A stretch of 64,000 bases of DNA from Trichostrongylus colubriformis (lineage: Eukaryota; Nematoda; Chromadorea; Rhabditida; Trichostrongylidae): the NCBI GenBank assembly GCA_963978905.1, contig OZ022260.1, forward strand, positions 12,389,725 to 12,453,724, given 5' to 3'. How positions within the stretch are numbered: position 1 is the stretch's first letter; every line of letters starts with the position of its first letter. Below are positions 43,521 to 56,063 of this stretch, in pieces. The position numbers and the translations under genes were made by a program. The notes under the pieces are model-generated. The model was not told the DNA's origin, did not search any database, and saw only the letters and a program-made list of their open reading frames with translations.

Positions 43521-45248
43521 GAGAAACTTGGCGAGCATGTAATTGTTGAGAACTTACAATTAGAGAATGCAGCTGGAGAATCCTACTGCCACATTCTAAG
43601 AAGGGGAAGGGAGCTCAAAAGTAACTGATTTTTGCAAATTATGATATATAAAATAAAAAAATAGTGAAGGCTAATTGGTGTTCAAGTAGGCTATGAGCTT
43701 TATTTGCTCTTCAAATCATCCGAGCGAGCAATGGAACCTTTCTGATTTTTGACTTTTGGGCAATCCTGAGTCAAGACGATGTTGAAGTGCATATTGGCCA
43801 TTTAATCGGCCTCGATGGGATCAACTACGTAGCCGGTAATATGCTTTGATTCTGTGAGTCTGGTGTAATGCAGCTATCACCGTACTACTTATATCTCAGC
43901 GCATGCTAGTGAAAAAAACGATAATTCAGAAATAATTCCATGACGGAAACTTGACGAGGAGCTTGAACCTATTGCACCTGTGACACTTTCACCACAAATC
44001 GAAAGCCGTTTCTGACATACATGTTATTAGGTTGTAAGGAAAGATCTGCCCGGTTTCACGCGTTCAAAAGATAAGCTCAGATCTGGAAGGGCGTCAGCTC
44101 GAATCAACCTACATGTTGTGTTCTTTAAATAGACAAAAAGTTTCTCTTTCTGAACATATGCTTTTCCTAGAATGTAATAAGCTTTTCGAATCATCAGGGA
44201 TAGTTCAATATACAACGGAAATGGCATTTTTCGGATGACTTCATCTCGCGAGTTCTTATTTAGTGAAGTCCCAACTGAAACAACTACAAGGAGAGGGGGT
44301 GAAGCATTGGATGGAACACTTCCTGGTTTCAGAAGTGCAAAAATAAGAATGAATTTTTCGAATTTCGCTTTTAATTGAACGGCAGGAAGCGATGAGCGGT
44401 TATACTGCAGGAAAAATCTAAAAGTAAGGGCCTTCTCCATGCAAATGTGATTGACCACCCCAAATAGCTTAATTCAAAAAAGGCTCAAAAGTGGGTACCG
44501 CGCAACTCTTTGGAGCAGCAGTGCGCGAGCGCATTTTCCACAAATGGTCTTCCAGCAGATGCAGGATGAAGCCCTTACTCGTCCGCCTAATCATCAAATC
44601 TGGCGCTCACGAAGCCCCACTTTCCCAAACATCTGGACAGCTTCGATAGCAGTGTGTTCGGAAAGAATGGTGCTTTGGAGTCGGCTTTTTTTTATTTCGT
44701 GCAGTGTAAATTGTCAACCCTCCATCAAAATGATATATTCAGGTATGTGTGATGTTGCCCAAAGTGCAGCGCATCGAATAGTGCTTATTCTGTAAGAAGA
44801 GATGCCGCTTGGGTCGAGTTATGATCTTCCGAATATGAAATTGCGAAAACTGATCGAAAGAGATGCAGCTTTGGTCGACTTATAACCTAATAGGATCGTA
44901 CAGGTGCATTATTTGCAGTTTTTCCCATCCTACCTTGCTGAACACTAAAATTTGAGCCTTAGAAAAATATAATCGCTCAAAGGAGTTAGCGCGGCGATCA
45001 TTCCTTTTGTTAAAATACGACTTGTAGCTATATCTGGCACATTACCACCCCTTTTTTCCCAATGAAACTTTTCTGCTTGCTCAATCCTGCCTGACATCGG
45101 ACCAGATCATTGAGTACTGCCCAAAAACATACGCCTGGATCCGTTTCCATCGTGAAGTCCGACGGATGGGAGTGGGGATAGCAAAATTGATGTGAATGAT
45201 GACTTCGGACGAAATTCAAAGAATTTTTTTTGTGCCCTACTTAATACT
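43521..45248. other. Unassigned stretch
   Basis: No gene recognised. A mariner-like end (attaggttgtaaggaaagat) near 44027 faces a weak partner (cttataacctaata near 44884), but inner sequence gave no transposase. Confidence 0.35.
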
Positions 45249-45623
45249 TAAGGTAATCGTCCACAAAAATTCCATGATCCTGACTCCCTCTCTGAACCAC
45301 CCTACTAGATTAACTGGAAGAAGAGCTATTCGTTCGAATTTCCGTCTAGCAACATCTGAACAGTCGTCGGTAGGTAGAGCGCATTTCAAATTTCTGCGCT
45401 CAACTTGATTTGCATCTCACTCTGCGTCCCTGACCACGTGACCGTCTCCTCTGCTTCTAGAACTCCCGTGGCCGCAACACCCCGTCGAGCGCCAATTTGA
45501 AGAGCTTTATCTCAGTCAGATTCTAATTTTTCCGAGTGGAGCTCGCATGCGGCCCTTGGTAAGCAAATTCAGCATAAATACATGATTGACAGGAGAATTC
45601 AAAGATCCGCGGACGAATCTTCC
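45249..45623. mobile_element. MITE family A, copy 4
   Basis: The left taatcgtccacaaaa and right gcggacgaatcttcc are decayed inverted ends; sub-terminal gcatgcggccc and aattcagcataaatacat match copies 2 and 5 in reverse. Confidence 0.65.
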
Positions 45624-45949
45624 AGCTGAGTTCGCATCCGTACCCGAAATCCGACAAACCTTTATAAGCCTCATTTTTTCCTTTTTTACTGTTCGATGAT
45701 AAAATAGTTGCAGCATCTAATGCTGCCCATAATTCGTTCCGAAAAAATTTCAAAATGTTTCTTGTTTTACCACATGTTGCAAGCTGGAGTTGGGTACGAC
45801 TCGCATGAGTACGATATTTCAAAGTTTCTCATGCCGCATGACCCTGAAAAAGCCTGCTAGTGATCCGTCTCAAAAAATTAAAAAATCTGCTTCCTTTTAC
45901 GCCTTGTTTGATAAGAAATGTTTTCACCAAAAATTAATATTACTGGAGG

Positions 45950-46060
45950 TATGCTCGACTATGGGCAGGCCTTTTGGTCTCGGACGGTACCCTAACCCTC
46001 AATTCTCTGTTCATGGCATACTGCCAATCCATTACATTACCGAAACTCCATCTTCCTTTC
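45950..46060 (-). repeat. tRNA-like SINE repeat, degenerate
   Basis: tatgggcaggcctttt.ggtctcggacgg...ccaatccattacattaccga follows the order of the copies at 8188-10090 on the minus strand, but the B box is broken. Confidence 0.45.
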
Positions 46061-47850
46061 CTCAGCTCCTCAGTAGCGCATTTGCCGAGGTCAAAAATAT
46101 TATTTATTAAGTAACGTTTGTAGGAAAGAAAGCAAATACACATATTTCTGTAAACATGGGCGGAACTCCAACCATCTTCATTTGCTTTGAAAAAACCCAG
46201 GGATGCGCTGCGTCTTTGATATTACCAAATCATGAGGTCTCAGGTTTCCACTAGGCTCGAATAAGCCTTGGCTTCACGCCAACACAATCTCCGAGGTGAT
46301 TCAAAATTGGAAACTCGAATCCTACTGAGTGATGACATCAGCTGGTGATGACGTATCCTGCCCCGAAATCAATTTATTCTCGTCACGCAACTGAATCCCT
46401 CGAGTCGGTGTTCAGAAGCGATTGTACGGATAGCATCATGGCGTACGGGATTGGAGAACAAGCATACTGGAATTATTTCATCGCAGCAGAATTGGGAGCA
46501 TCTTAAACGCAAGCTACTGACGTAGAATTGCTGGAATAATGCGTTGTTGTCAATTTGTAAACAAATGTTGGTTATAAATAGCAATGAATTCACAATATAT
46601 GAAAAGTGTGCAGTGTTTTGATAGCTAACGTGGCGCAAATTCAAAAAATAGGTCATCCATGGCTTTTTATAGAAAAGGCTTTTTTACAATACTTTTATAT
46701 TTCAAAGAGGAGAGCTATAGTGATTAGTGACATCTGTCCCAGTAACATGGTCTGGCGTCAACCGAGAACAATATTTGCTTGGGCCTACAATACTTACGGG
46801 GTCATTGATCAGGGAGGAAAAAACCTGATTTGAATTGGATTTGTCCAGGGAGAAAAACTCTGCATTATTCACATATTGGCTAGCCCCCCCCTAGTTTCAT
46901 GGATGGGCTCAATCCATAAAACTTCCGCTGTGATACCGAATGGAAGTAGAATACATGGCGCTTTCCAAAAAGAGGTGAATCGAAGTCGGAGAATTTATGG
47001 CTTCGCTTTATATTATTGTATATATTAATATAAGGCTATTCAGTTGCTTTATATAATTGTATCTTTTATATACTGTGTTATTGGCAACAGTGGCATTCAT
47101 GATGCTCCATGAAATATATCCATGCGAGCGGAGCTCAATTTTTTTGCCACTTATTTTTGTTTTTCCATGGAAACAACTCGTAAAATGCATACAAACAAAT
47201 AAAACGGTGTAAACGAAACAAATAAAACGATGTCGGAGTGAATGAAGAGTTATCTGCGGTGAATCTAATTTCGGAACTGTTTAGCCGATCACTACCACTC
47301 CACGAGAAGCAAAGCCGCCATCAACAAGCTGATGAAACCAACGACGATTGTGTTGCTGAAATAAATGAAAACAATTCGAGAGTGCATGATAATTTAGAGT
47401 TGAATAACTTCATTATTTTTACTATAATTTATCACTATTATTACTATTAGGTAACGTTTCCTGCTTGCACATCCCCTGTGCAAATCGAAAACATGTGTAA
47501 ACATCTCGGGATTGTCCCACGACACATTTATTTGCGAGTGATTTTAAGATCGTAACTACGTAGCTGGTCTACTTATGTTAGCGATAAAGAAAAGAGAATA
47601 AGAGAAATGTGAAGTTAAATATGTGATATGGTTAGGTGCATACAATACAAATAATCAAGTTGTGACATCTTCCATCAAAAGCAGTCTCTTATTGAAAGCG
47701 GATTTAGCGATACTAGTTACTACAACAGTTCGTAATATAAAGTTATATTCTCACGAATATTAATTTCGACGTTTTTGTAGTGAATTGCCCGCTATGCAAC
47801 TCTGATGATCCGATTTGTTGAAGCATTTGTGCATTACCGAGAACTTTTTA
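46061..47850. other. Unassigned AT-rich stretch
   Basis: No gene recognised; a SINE-like family B piece lies near 46920-46965 (gataccgaatggaagtagaa). Confidence 0.35.
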
Positions 47851-48028
47851 TTAACGGCCTGACAATTCGACCAGATCGTATTCCTCAGAGGCTTGCAAGT
47901 GGCCCATGTTTTTCTGATTTCCCGTCACATCTAGGAGAACGAGGCCTTTAACGGAAAATTGTAGATTATAAATGAGCCATTTTCAGGTTTTCTATGGAGA
48001 CGATCCGATCGAAATGTCAGGCCGTTAA
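47851..48028. repeat. Small inverted-repeat element (MITE family C)
   Basis: ttaacggcctgaca.ttcgacc on the left is mirrored by cgaaatgtcaggccgttaa on the right, 178 bp overall. The word ggcctgacatttcgacc is also the heart of the larger element at 55787-56063, so the two are related. Confidence 0.7.
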
Positions 48029-48043
48029 CCCATCACGTACCGC

Positions 48044-48064
48044 GTGCAACACATGGTGTTGCAC
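48044..48064. repeat. gtgcaacac hairpin, first copy
   Basis: gtgcaacac/gtgttgcac, 9-bp perfect arms with a 3-nt loop (atg). Confidence 0.75.
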
Positions 48065-48460
48065 CAGTATTAATTCGCAATTTTTTCGTATTTTGAAATT
48101 GCATCGTGGTCAAAAGCTGTCACTATATGTTTTCGAATGTGGAGGATAACATATCTTTCTGGGACCTTTCCCTTCCAAAAAGTGCCTAGGATTTTGGTAC
48201 CACGCTTTTTGAACACCATAGCAAGCAATACAAACAATTGACAGAACAACTACTCATCTCTACAGATGAGACTTCGACTGAGATTACTTTTCTGCTGACT
48301 GCGGACCCAACTGCCTAGTTATACAAAAGTTCAGTTTTTGCCTAGAAGTGACATTAGCGCACAAACCAATTTTTCTGGTACAATGGTAAACAGATATGTT
48401 AGTGTCCATATCCGAAAAGGTTTCATATGACCCCAAAAAAAGAAGGTAGTGGGTGGTTCA

Positions 48461-48481
48461 GTGCAACACTCGGTGTTGCAC
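48461..48481. repeat. gtgcaacac hairpin, second copy
   Basis: The same 9-bp arms with loop tcg, 417 bp downstream of the first copy. Confidence 0.75.
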
Positions 48482-51400
48482 GATTTGAAGAATGGCCACG
48501 AAAGGGGAAAATAGCCTTCGTACGTTAGTGTAATGGTGCTTCACATAACCACCTTGCTGGCATATCAGGGAGATCTGAGATTAACTTTGAAGAGATTTTA
48601 CGGAGAGAAATTGGGTTTTAATATACAGGAGTGCCAGAAGGTAATTTTTTCTTCCACTTATAACCCCACATTGGGCGAACTTCAGCAAGACAAGGCATTT
48701 CCTCTCCCGAATTCATGAGCACACCTCATACTATCACTAAACTCCGTAACATCAATCTGCACGAACAGGATCAGGAGCAAATTCCGAATGAACATGATGT
48801 GTTACCTCAACTCGGCAAAATCCGAGTTTTCGTCACATTCGTTCACGACCTTGGTGAGGTCTGTTCACTCTGGGTACCTGAGGGGATTCATAATGGGTGG
48901 TGTTCTTAAATATTCCGTTTTTTCCAGGCTCCTAACATCTTTCGTTTCCAAGAACCAGAACGTGCATTACCACTGAAAACCCTTCGGAGGCGGATATGAG
49001 GAATGCAAAATAACACTTCGGTTCATAGCAGCCTTTCCCGAGCAGCAAGGGCTCGGTGACCTCCATGAACGGGAGGGCCAATCCATGGGAAGCTTCTCAC
49101 AAATGACCTACCTCACAAAAGAACCTGACTCCACTCTTTCTCACAAAAGAACCTGACTCCACTCTTTTAAGCGGACCTGAATACCGTAGGTGCTCTGAAG
49201 CCAGACTGCGCCGATTGAAGGCTCCGTATTTTGATGAGGATGAAAGTAAAGAGTCTCAGTTTGCTCCTGTTTCCAAAGGAACATTTCGGGAAAAGTTTGC
49301 CCGAATACTTTTATCTCTTTCGTTTCCCTATGTTTTGTATGCTTGGCGGATGCGAGCCGTGAGCAAAATTACTTTTTTTGGCACCCCTTGTAGTTTGAAT
49401 TCTGAGCGTAAGCTTTCCTCATTGCATCATTGCAGAGATCGCATACACTAATGAGTGCTCCTCAGGCTCTCAATGACAAACGAATGCATGGCATACACCA
49501 AAGAGATCGAGCAATCGCTAATAGGCTCACAGCCCTTTTTTGTCGTACATATTTTCTGCTTTTTTTCAAATTTTTTTTTCAATTTTTTTCAAAATTTTTT
49601 CTTTTTTTCAAATTCAAATTTTTTTTCAAAATTGTAGAAGCACACCTGCTATTCATCATAAGTCCGGGATTTTTGAGTTTCTCGATAATTTCGCCAATTC
49701 GAGCTTTTGTCTCTTCGCTATGAACGTTACAGTCGTATATCCACATATATATTCGAAGCCATACAGCCCTTTCCGATCTGCCAAACCTAAAATAGCTTTT
49801 TCTGATGGATAATCAGTGTTTGATGAATAAAAAAATAGATTTTGTCCCACTCCATTACAATTACTTGGATAATGTTTCGGATAAACTCTTTCATAATGAT
49901 AGGAGGATATGATAAGACTCGCTTCAAGATTTCTGTTAACTTCGTCTTGACCGCTGTAAGCCCGAATTTGAATGACGAGTAAAATACTGCCATTCCTTCA
50001 ATGAGCCTTGGGTATTATCTCAAATCAGTCATTCAGAGTAACTTGTCAAATTTGTTCGTGTTCGTCTACGCCAATCCCTACCCCCCCCCCCTCCCCCCGC
50101 CATTTCCTTATAAAACCTGTATGAAACAAACGAGGCGATGTTGCGAGGACAGTGAGACCCTATGTGATCTAGTCAGATCGGAAAATTTCGTTTCAGTGCG
50201 CCGCGCATTTCACTTCCGTTCAGGATTACGGTAACAGGTGAGTGCAAATTGGCCCATACAATAATTTGCAGGAATCAGTCGAAAGAGACATTGCTTCCAT
50301 CCTCCCAGAGCCCGTCCTCCACAAAAGTTGATCCCACTTGTATTTCAAGTTTTCAAGTTCATTTCACTGAATTACATGTTGTTTTCAAGAAGCAATTATT
50401 CTGAGCAATAATTCGATTGCATCTTGTGCCCCACACATTTTTGATGGGTAACTAAAAAATGAAATGTGGTCGAATTTCCAGATGATGCGCCCCAGGGCTA
50501 GCTAGTCACTTATATCTGCTTATATAGAGTTCAATATATGTCACCTACTGAATTAGTGGTAATTTAGCCAAAGAAAACAGGAAACTGGTTGGTCCAAAAT
50601 GAGTACCAACCACGAACTGGGAAGTGCCTCCATACTCTTCATCTTGAGGTATACGCCCTCTCTTCCACTAGGATTCAATTGAAATTAAAAAACGAATTTA
50701 TTTCTCCACTTTTGGCTGGAATATGAAGAGGCTCTGCATTCATCCTGTTTGAGGAGTATGATGATCAAATACTCTCAGTTCGACTTGGCAATCCATCTCT
50801 TTGGGTTCAATTCGTGGAAGGGTTTCATCGAACAAAATCTTTCGGAAGGATGAGTGCATGATTTCAATCTTAGATGATTTTGCTGACCCACTGTGAAGGT
50901 TAAAGAATAAACCTTCACCACTCAGGGATGCGCCATGCCTTCTATTTTCATTCGAAATCGTAGCGACATTTGAATTGGATCAGACAATACAATCATCCTC
51001 AGGGCTGGAACACGTACAAACAGTGTTCCTCAACATCTGGATCGAAATCGGTACCTATTGCCCCACACAGGGATAAATTTAATGGCTTCGTTGGCCTGGC
51101 CGGGCATTGATACGGGTCTTGATCATCGCACCATAAAAGTAAAAGTGTGTTCTACCTGTAACTCCCCGCCTTCGCCCTTTTAAACAATTAGTTTTACAAA
51201 CATAATTTTCAAAATATTAGCATGCAGTGTTGTTGAACTGTCGCAAAGAGATTACAAAACACAAAACTGTAATAATAATTTCACAAAAAAAAGTAGAAAT
51301 CTACAATAACACGCACCACAACGGCCTCCCCATTACAACTAACAAGCGATTGTCATATACGCATATCTGTATCGTGTCGGTAACCTGAAAATTATTGTTT

Positions 51401-51545
51401 CAAAAATGGTTTAAAAGAAGTTAAAGAAGTGATTTTAGTTTCCTCGACCTGCACTATCGTTGAGAATACCACATTGCAATCCTCAACGAAGCACTGATCT
51501 TAAGAAAACTGTTCAATCAATTGTGTTTCCGATTGGACTGCATCT
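48482..51545. other. Unassigned stretch with low-complexity runs
   Basis: No gene recognised. Contains a T-rich low-complexity run at 49551-49637, a short direct repeat of tctcacaaaagaacctgactccactctt near 49110-49168, C-homopolymers at 50081-50097, and SINE-like pieces near 50190 and 50938. Confidence 0.4.
50190..50280 (+). repeat. SINE-like body repeat (family B)
   Basis: gcgccgcgcat...cttccgttcaggattac...ttggcccatacaataatttgcagga, colinear with 18245-18335. Confidence 0.6.
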
Positions 51546-51639
51546 ATGGGCTGCCATGCGATCGTCGCAGCGTTCGTTGGGGTTGATCCATCACTGAGTG
51601 TTGTCCTCAACGTGTTCTCTACTGGTAATATGTCGGTGT

Positions 51640-51790
51640 TCGCGTTCATACTTCGCGCAGGCACAGCGTGGCTGCGCTCACAGGCAGCGCGGCATAGTGG
51701 CACGGGGGAGATGAAGAGAGAACGCAAGCAAAAAGACAGGGTGGCACCGACGGAGACGCAGAGCCAAGCAGCCACGCCCTGTCACCTGCA
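51640..51790 (+). pseudogene. Fragment of an unidentified coiled-coil-like coding sequence
   Basis: The frame includes RTGTAW-like context then APTETQSQAATPC; nucleotides match the minus strand of 59600-59755 over about 140 bp, including gacggagacgcagag.caagcagccac. Conservation at the protein level between the copies suggests a once-coding repeat. Family unknown. Confidence 0.4.
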
Positions 51791-52546
51791 CCGCGAAGTA
51801 TTAACGCGGCCCAACAGCTGGCGTTGGTACAGGGCCAACGTTGCGACATGCAATGATCGCACGATTTTGTCGCAAGGTATAAATGCTGCCTCACTTTCGT
51901 TGCTATCGCGTCGCAGTGTAGCAATAAACCGTATAAATGAAACCCTGTGGGGTACTTGTGTACGGCTACAAATATACCTATATTCAAATCATCTCCGAGC
52001 GAGGAAATAATTTCTAATTGTGGCCGAGTGTCCATACTGACACAACGCACTGGAGCAATGTGACAGCGCCGGGCCCAAGACCCATTTATATCGGCGGCCT
52101 TGCCCGAATGCAAGAGCCGCGCTTCGCAAGGTTTTTGTGAAATCGAAAATTCCAGTAGACTCCGAACATATCGGGTTTTTTCTTTCAGGTTGTTTACGTG
52201 TTTTATTTATTTTTACATACGTGGTATTCGTCCACTTCTGTGTGAGTTATGGATGCCATCCTATTAAACAGTGGGAACAGTGAGAGCCAGTGGTCTTTTC
52301 AAAGATGCCTTAAAACAGCAGGAGTCACCACACCACCGCGAGACTTTTTTCAGGGAAGGAATGTGTGCAACAGCAGGAACCTGTGCGGCGTCGCGATCGT
52401 GATGCGGCGTCATTTTCATGGTTAGCGAGGTGGGGACCGAAGCTATGCTACGCGGCATCGGCTTCTCCTACATCACACTTAAGACAGAACAAAGTGTGAT
52501 TATATGTTGCGTCTTGTAGGTCCTTAGATAACGTTGAGGCTTAACG

Positions 52547-53090
52547 TTTGTTGCGGCTGCCCGGTGCAGCCTCACAGTGTTGTGTCTGCTTGAACACAAC
52601 CGAGCCACGTCCACCCAACCAAATCACTCCTGGCCTTGGGTCTGTACCCTAATGTCAGGGTGCCGCACTGCGGCATGTCGCAAGTCAAACAATGCGGACG
52701 AGCTAAATTGTTGGGTCCCGAAGTGATTAGAAGTCAACTGCGTATCGCACCATTTGCATTACGTTGTAATCGTTCCAAGACCCAACTACCGCGACGCGCA
52801 AAGCTCGCACACACTGTGTCGCACGCCGCTCATCGTCATGCGGCATCCTGACATTAGGGTACAGACCCCCTGGCCTTAGTCGAACAAATTTCCAACGTGG
52901 CGCTCACGTAGAGTAGGAAACTTGCAATAAGAGAAGGCAACTTGATGGAACAGCCATTTCGACAATGAAGCAGATTCCACGTTGGAAATTTGTTTGTCTA
53001 AGGCCAGGTGTGATTTGTTTGGGTGGGCGTGGCTTGGTTGTATTCAGGCAGCCACAACACAGTGAGGATGCACCGTGCATCCGCAACAAA
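52547..53090. repeat. Palindromic element carrying a nested MITE
   Basis: The arms begin tttgttgcgg (52547) and end ccgcaacaaa (53090). The left arm is 52547-52637 continued at 52878-about 52904; the right arm is about 52976-53090, matching through gagccacgtccacccaacc and ttccaacgtgg. The element at 52638-52868 interrupts the left arm only. Confidence 0.85.
52638..52868. mobile_element. Mutator-like MITE, 231 bp
   Basis: The ends GGGTCTGTACCCTAATGTC and GACATTAGGGTACAGACCC are perfect inverted repeats (22 bp in all), and CCTGGCCTT is duplicated at 52629-52637 and 52869-52877. A 9-bp target duplication is typical of Mutator-superfamily elements. No coding capacity. Confidence 0.88.
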
Positions 53091-53170
53091 AATGCGGTCA
53101 GAGCAATTATCCAAAAACCTACTGGCTCCGAGAGAATGGACCATTAATCTGATTATCGTGTGGTGTGTCT

Positions 53171-53362
53171 TTAAAGGCATATTCCGCGCTCGCTATGGGT
53201 GGAGTAACCAACTGACTCTCCATTGGTTGTCAGCGGTTGGAAGGGTCTCTCCACGCCCCACTGCAGGCAAAAGGGCGAGGAGAGACCGCCTTCGAACCGC
53301 CGACAACCAATTGAGAGTCAATTGGTTACTCCACCCATAGCGAGCGCGGAATATGCCTTTAA
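53171..53362. repeat. Foldback element, 192 bp
   Basis: TTAAAGGCATATTCCGCGCT is mirrored at the right by AGCGCGGAATATGCCTTTAA; the arms stay paired for about 85 bp (ggtggagtaacca, ggtctctcc/ggagagacc), leaving a small centre near 53260. Confidence 0.9.
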
Positions 53363-53370
53363 TAATAGTA

Positions 53371-54046
53371 GGTCTGTGCAGAATAAATGGCCAAAGCATA
53401 ACTGGCCATAACTTCGCTCAGACACAAGTTTACTTGTTGAAATAAGAACCATTCGAATTATAGAATTTCGCCAATGATTTGTTGAAGAAAATATGTCACC
53501 ATGATCAAATTTGGATTGCTAGAATCAATAAAGTCAAGAATGGCATTTTTACCGTGCATAATTTTTCTGCCGCAGGTTTGCATCGGGAACCCGGAAAAAG
53601 TGGTAATCCGTCAGGGATATGTCTGGGGAATAAGGGGGGTGAAGGAGAGGCTCGATGCCTAACTGCATCATTTTTTTACCGGGTGCGCAAAACAACGCAA
53701 AACCCCACAGTTCGCAAGCCACCCGGCAGAAACTGATCGAGGCTCTCCCTCACCCCCCTTCTTCCTCAGACCTATCTCTGACGAATTAACACTTTTTCCC
53801 GGTTCTCGATGCAAACCTGGGTCAGAAGGAGTTCGGCGAAACGATGCATGTTGAAAATGCCATCATTGACTTCATTAATTTTCGCAATCCTGAATTTGAT
53901 TATGATGGCATATTTTCTTTACAAGATCGTTGGCAAGGTTGTGTAGATTGGAATGGTTTTTATTTCGACAAATAAAGTTGTGTCTGAGCGAAGTTATGGC
54001 GTTTTGAAAAAAGTGTTCCGTTTTGGCCATTTATTCTGCACAGACC
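53371..54046. repeat. Palindromic element, 676 bp
   Basis: GGTCTGTGCAGAATAAATGG is mirrored by CCATTTATTCTGCACAGACC, with TA at both outer edges. Matching continues inward (ataacttcgctcagacacaa, aggtttgcatcgggaacccgg, ggagaggctcgat) so that nearly the whole element can fold on itself. No transposase frame. Confidence 0.85.
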
Positions 54047-55114
54047 TAATAACATGTCACCTTCCGTGAAGCTATGAGGTATAGCAAAATGGTAAAAGGC
54101 GTTGCACGCATTTGAAACTATCAATTCCTGCCTGATTAGCTGAGATTTTCAACCTTTGTCCCTTTTAGAACGTATTCCAACTCACTTTACAAAAGCCGTT
54201 AGGTGTTTCAGCGCACACGTAATGGTTCCATGGTTGGCTGAGCTTATCGATGATTTGTTTTTCGAGACTAACTCTGAAATTCTTTAATTCGTTGAGAAGG
54301 TGCCACCAAAAAACCCATGTGTTGTTGCCCTCCCTGCCATGATTCGTTGCTGTCGAATTAGTTGTGCTTGTGGGCGACTTCATTTTTTGCCCTTCTCTCG
54401 AGCTGGTAATGCTGAGTACGCCTTCACCATCATCTCCTGAATGCTAATTTCTTTGTGATTTTTTTTACTATTGTTACTAGGAATAAAATTTAGAATTTAG
54501 AAATCGAACTTTTTATGGGAACAATTTAGACTTTTTCGAACATGCAAACTCCGCTCATGCCAGACAGTACTATCGCGCCATTCAAACTCTGATCTGAACA
54601 GCTTCAGTGCATCAAAGGCAATTGTGAGACATGTAGATAAATGATAGAACTTTGGAAAACGCATCAATCAGAAAAATTCATAGAATCAGAATTCTGGCGT
54701 TGCAGGGAAGTTTGCGATCAAGAATTCAAGGAGAGCGCACAAACTTCGTTTTCTGGGTAGAAGTGATGCAGAATGAATTTTCTTTGGCAACGGCTGGAAA
54801 TAGTCACGGCAAGCCTTGCAGGACATGTAGTAACCCGTCCGAATGAACGTGGGTGGGCAGGTAATTCATGTTCTACGCGAAAATTGGCAAGATATCAAGG
54901 ATAATCTGTGGCGAAGGCGGAGGTGGTGGGGTGCCTTATGTCGAATTTTCGCGCGGCCGCCGCGGCGAGAGGCGCGGCGGTTTTTTAGCGTATGATTACG
55001 TACACTGTCTACACTCCCTTTAATATTTTACGCCAAAGTGATTTTTTATTAGGATTGATGTCATTGCTTTTTCACTTTTCATGTTCATATTTTATTTATT
55101 TTTCAGGATACAGT
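54047..55114. other. Unassigned stretch
   Basis: No gene recognised. A short GC-rich patch (gcgcggccgccgcggcgag) at about 54950-54972 stands out from AT-rich surroundings. Confidence 0.4.
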
Positions 55115-55365
55115 GTAGTGACAGGTGACACGCATTCCCACTCTCGTCGTGCGGGTACCAAATCCCGCATCACTGCTCGCTCAGGCCAACCAAGTTTTGC
55201 ACCCTCCGGAGTAGGTGAATTAGTAGTACCAGACTTGCCTACGCAGATAGATGCACGGACTTGTACATCGGTTGACTCCAAAGTCAATGTACAGGTCAAA
55301 CCGTACTGACCTGACGCCATGGTTCCAAATGGAACTAGAATGCACGGCGCAACCCAACAAGGGGC
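55115..55365 (+). repeat. SINE-like repeat (family B related)
   Basis: cgtgcgggtaccaaatcccgcatca resembles the head of the 56700 copy, and ttccaaatggaactagaatgc.cggcgc matches the family body. An in-frame reading across it has no recognisable domain. Confidence 0.5.
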
Positions 55366-55786
55366 TGAACAACGCGAGAAAAACGTTGTCCGTCTTCACT
55401 TTACCCTATGACGAAACTCGTGCCGTAAAACGTGCTTTGGAGTCTTTATCGCAACCCCTATTGGAAGTGTGTCGGTCGTACGAATTTCTAAGACCGATCA
55501 ACCATGAAGGACTGGGCACCGCCCGCGTCTCATGACGGACTGGCTTAGTTGTCCTCGCCTTTTGCAACTCCTCGTTTAGCAAGCGGCTCGTGATACAGAA
55601 GAAGTTCAAAAGCACCTCTTCCATCATACGATGGAGGTCCTCTTTTTCAAGTTTCTAAATGTTTACTCCTCTTTTTGCTGTTGCACAGCACTAGGGCCTA
55701 GACTTTCCTCTTCCTCAACTGTGCCGCAATCGGCCGAAAACCATCCTCCGGGGTGTCTTTAAAAGTGCTTTCAGTTATCCGTATGT

Positions 55787-56063
55787 TGCTTTGCCGAACG
55801 AAGTTTTTAGGTGGATCAATTTTATTGACGGCCTCACGTTTCGACCCTTTCGTCAGACCCGTGATCCATCGAGAGTGGTAGGACGTCGCTACCGACTCCT
55901 GTCAGTATAACTCAGTACTCAGTATTAGTATGTGTCGCACATTACACTAACAGAAGTCGGTATCGACGTCCTACCACTTTCGATGGATCACGGGTCTGAC
56001 GAAAGGGTCGAAACGTCAGGCCGGTAATAAAACTGATCCATCAAAAACTCGTTAGGCAAAGCA
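55787..56063. mobile_element. MITE family C, long-arm copy
   Basis: TGCTTTGCC...GGCAAAGCA ends. The arms include cgtttcgaccctttcgtcag and cgtgatccatcga, mirrored at 55975-56030, about 110 bp each around a centre near 55915-55945. Non-coding. Confidence 0.85.

Noticed and set aside
44027..44895. Possible mariner between attaggttgtaagg and cttataacctaat
   Set aside because: The ends match over only about 13 bp and the interior shows no transposase motif in either strand.
49656..49993. Minus-strand frames of 64-68 residues suggesting a transposase piece
   Set aside because: No DDE, zinc-finger or other motif could be recognised and no inverted ends bracket them.
54950..54975. GC-rich patch as CpG-type promoter
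   Set aside because: Only about 25 bp long and with no associated gene; too little to call a promoter.
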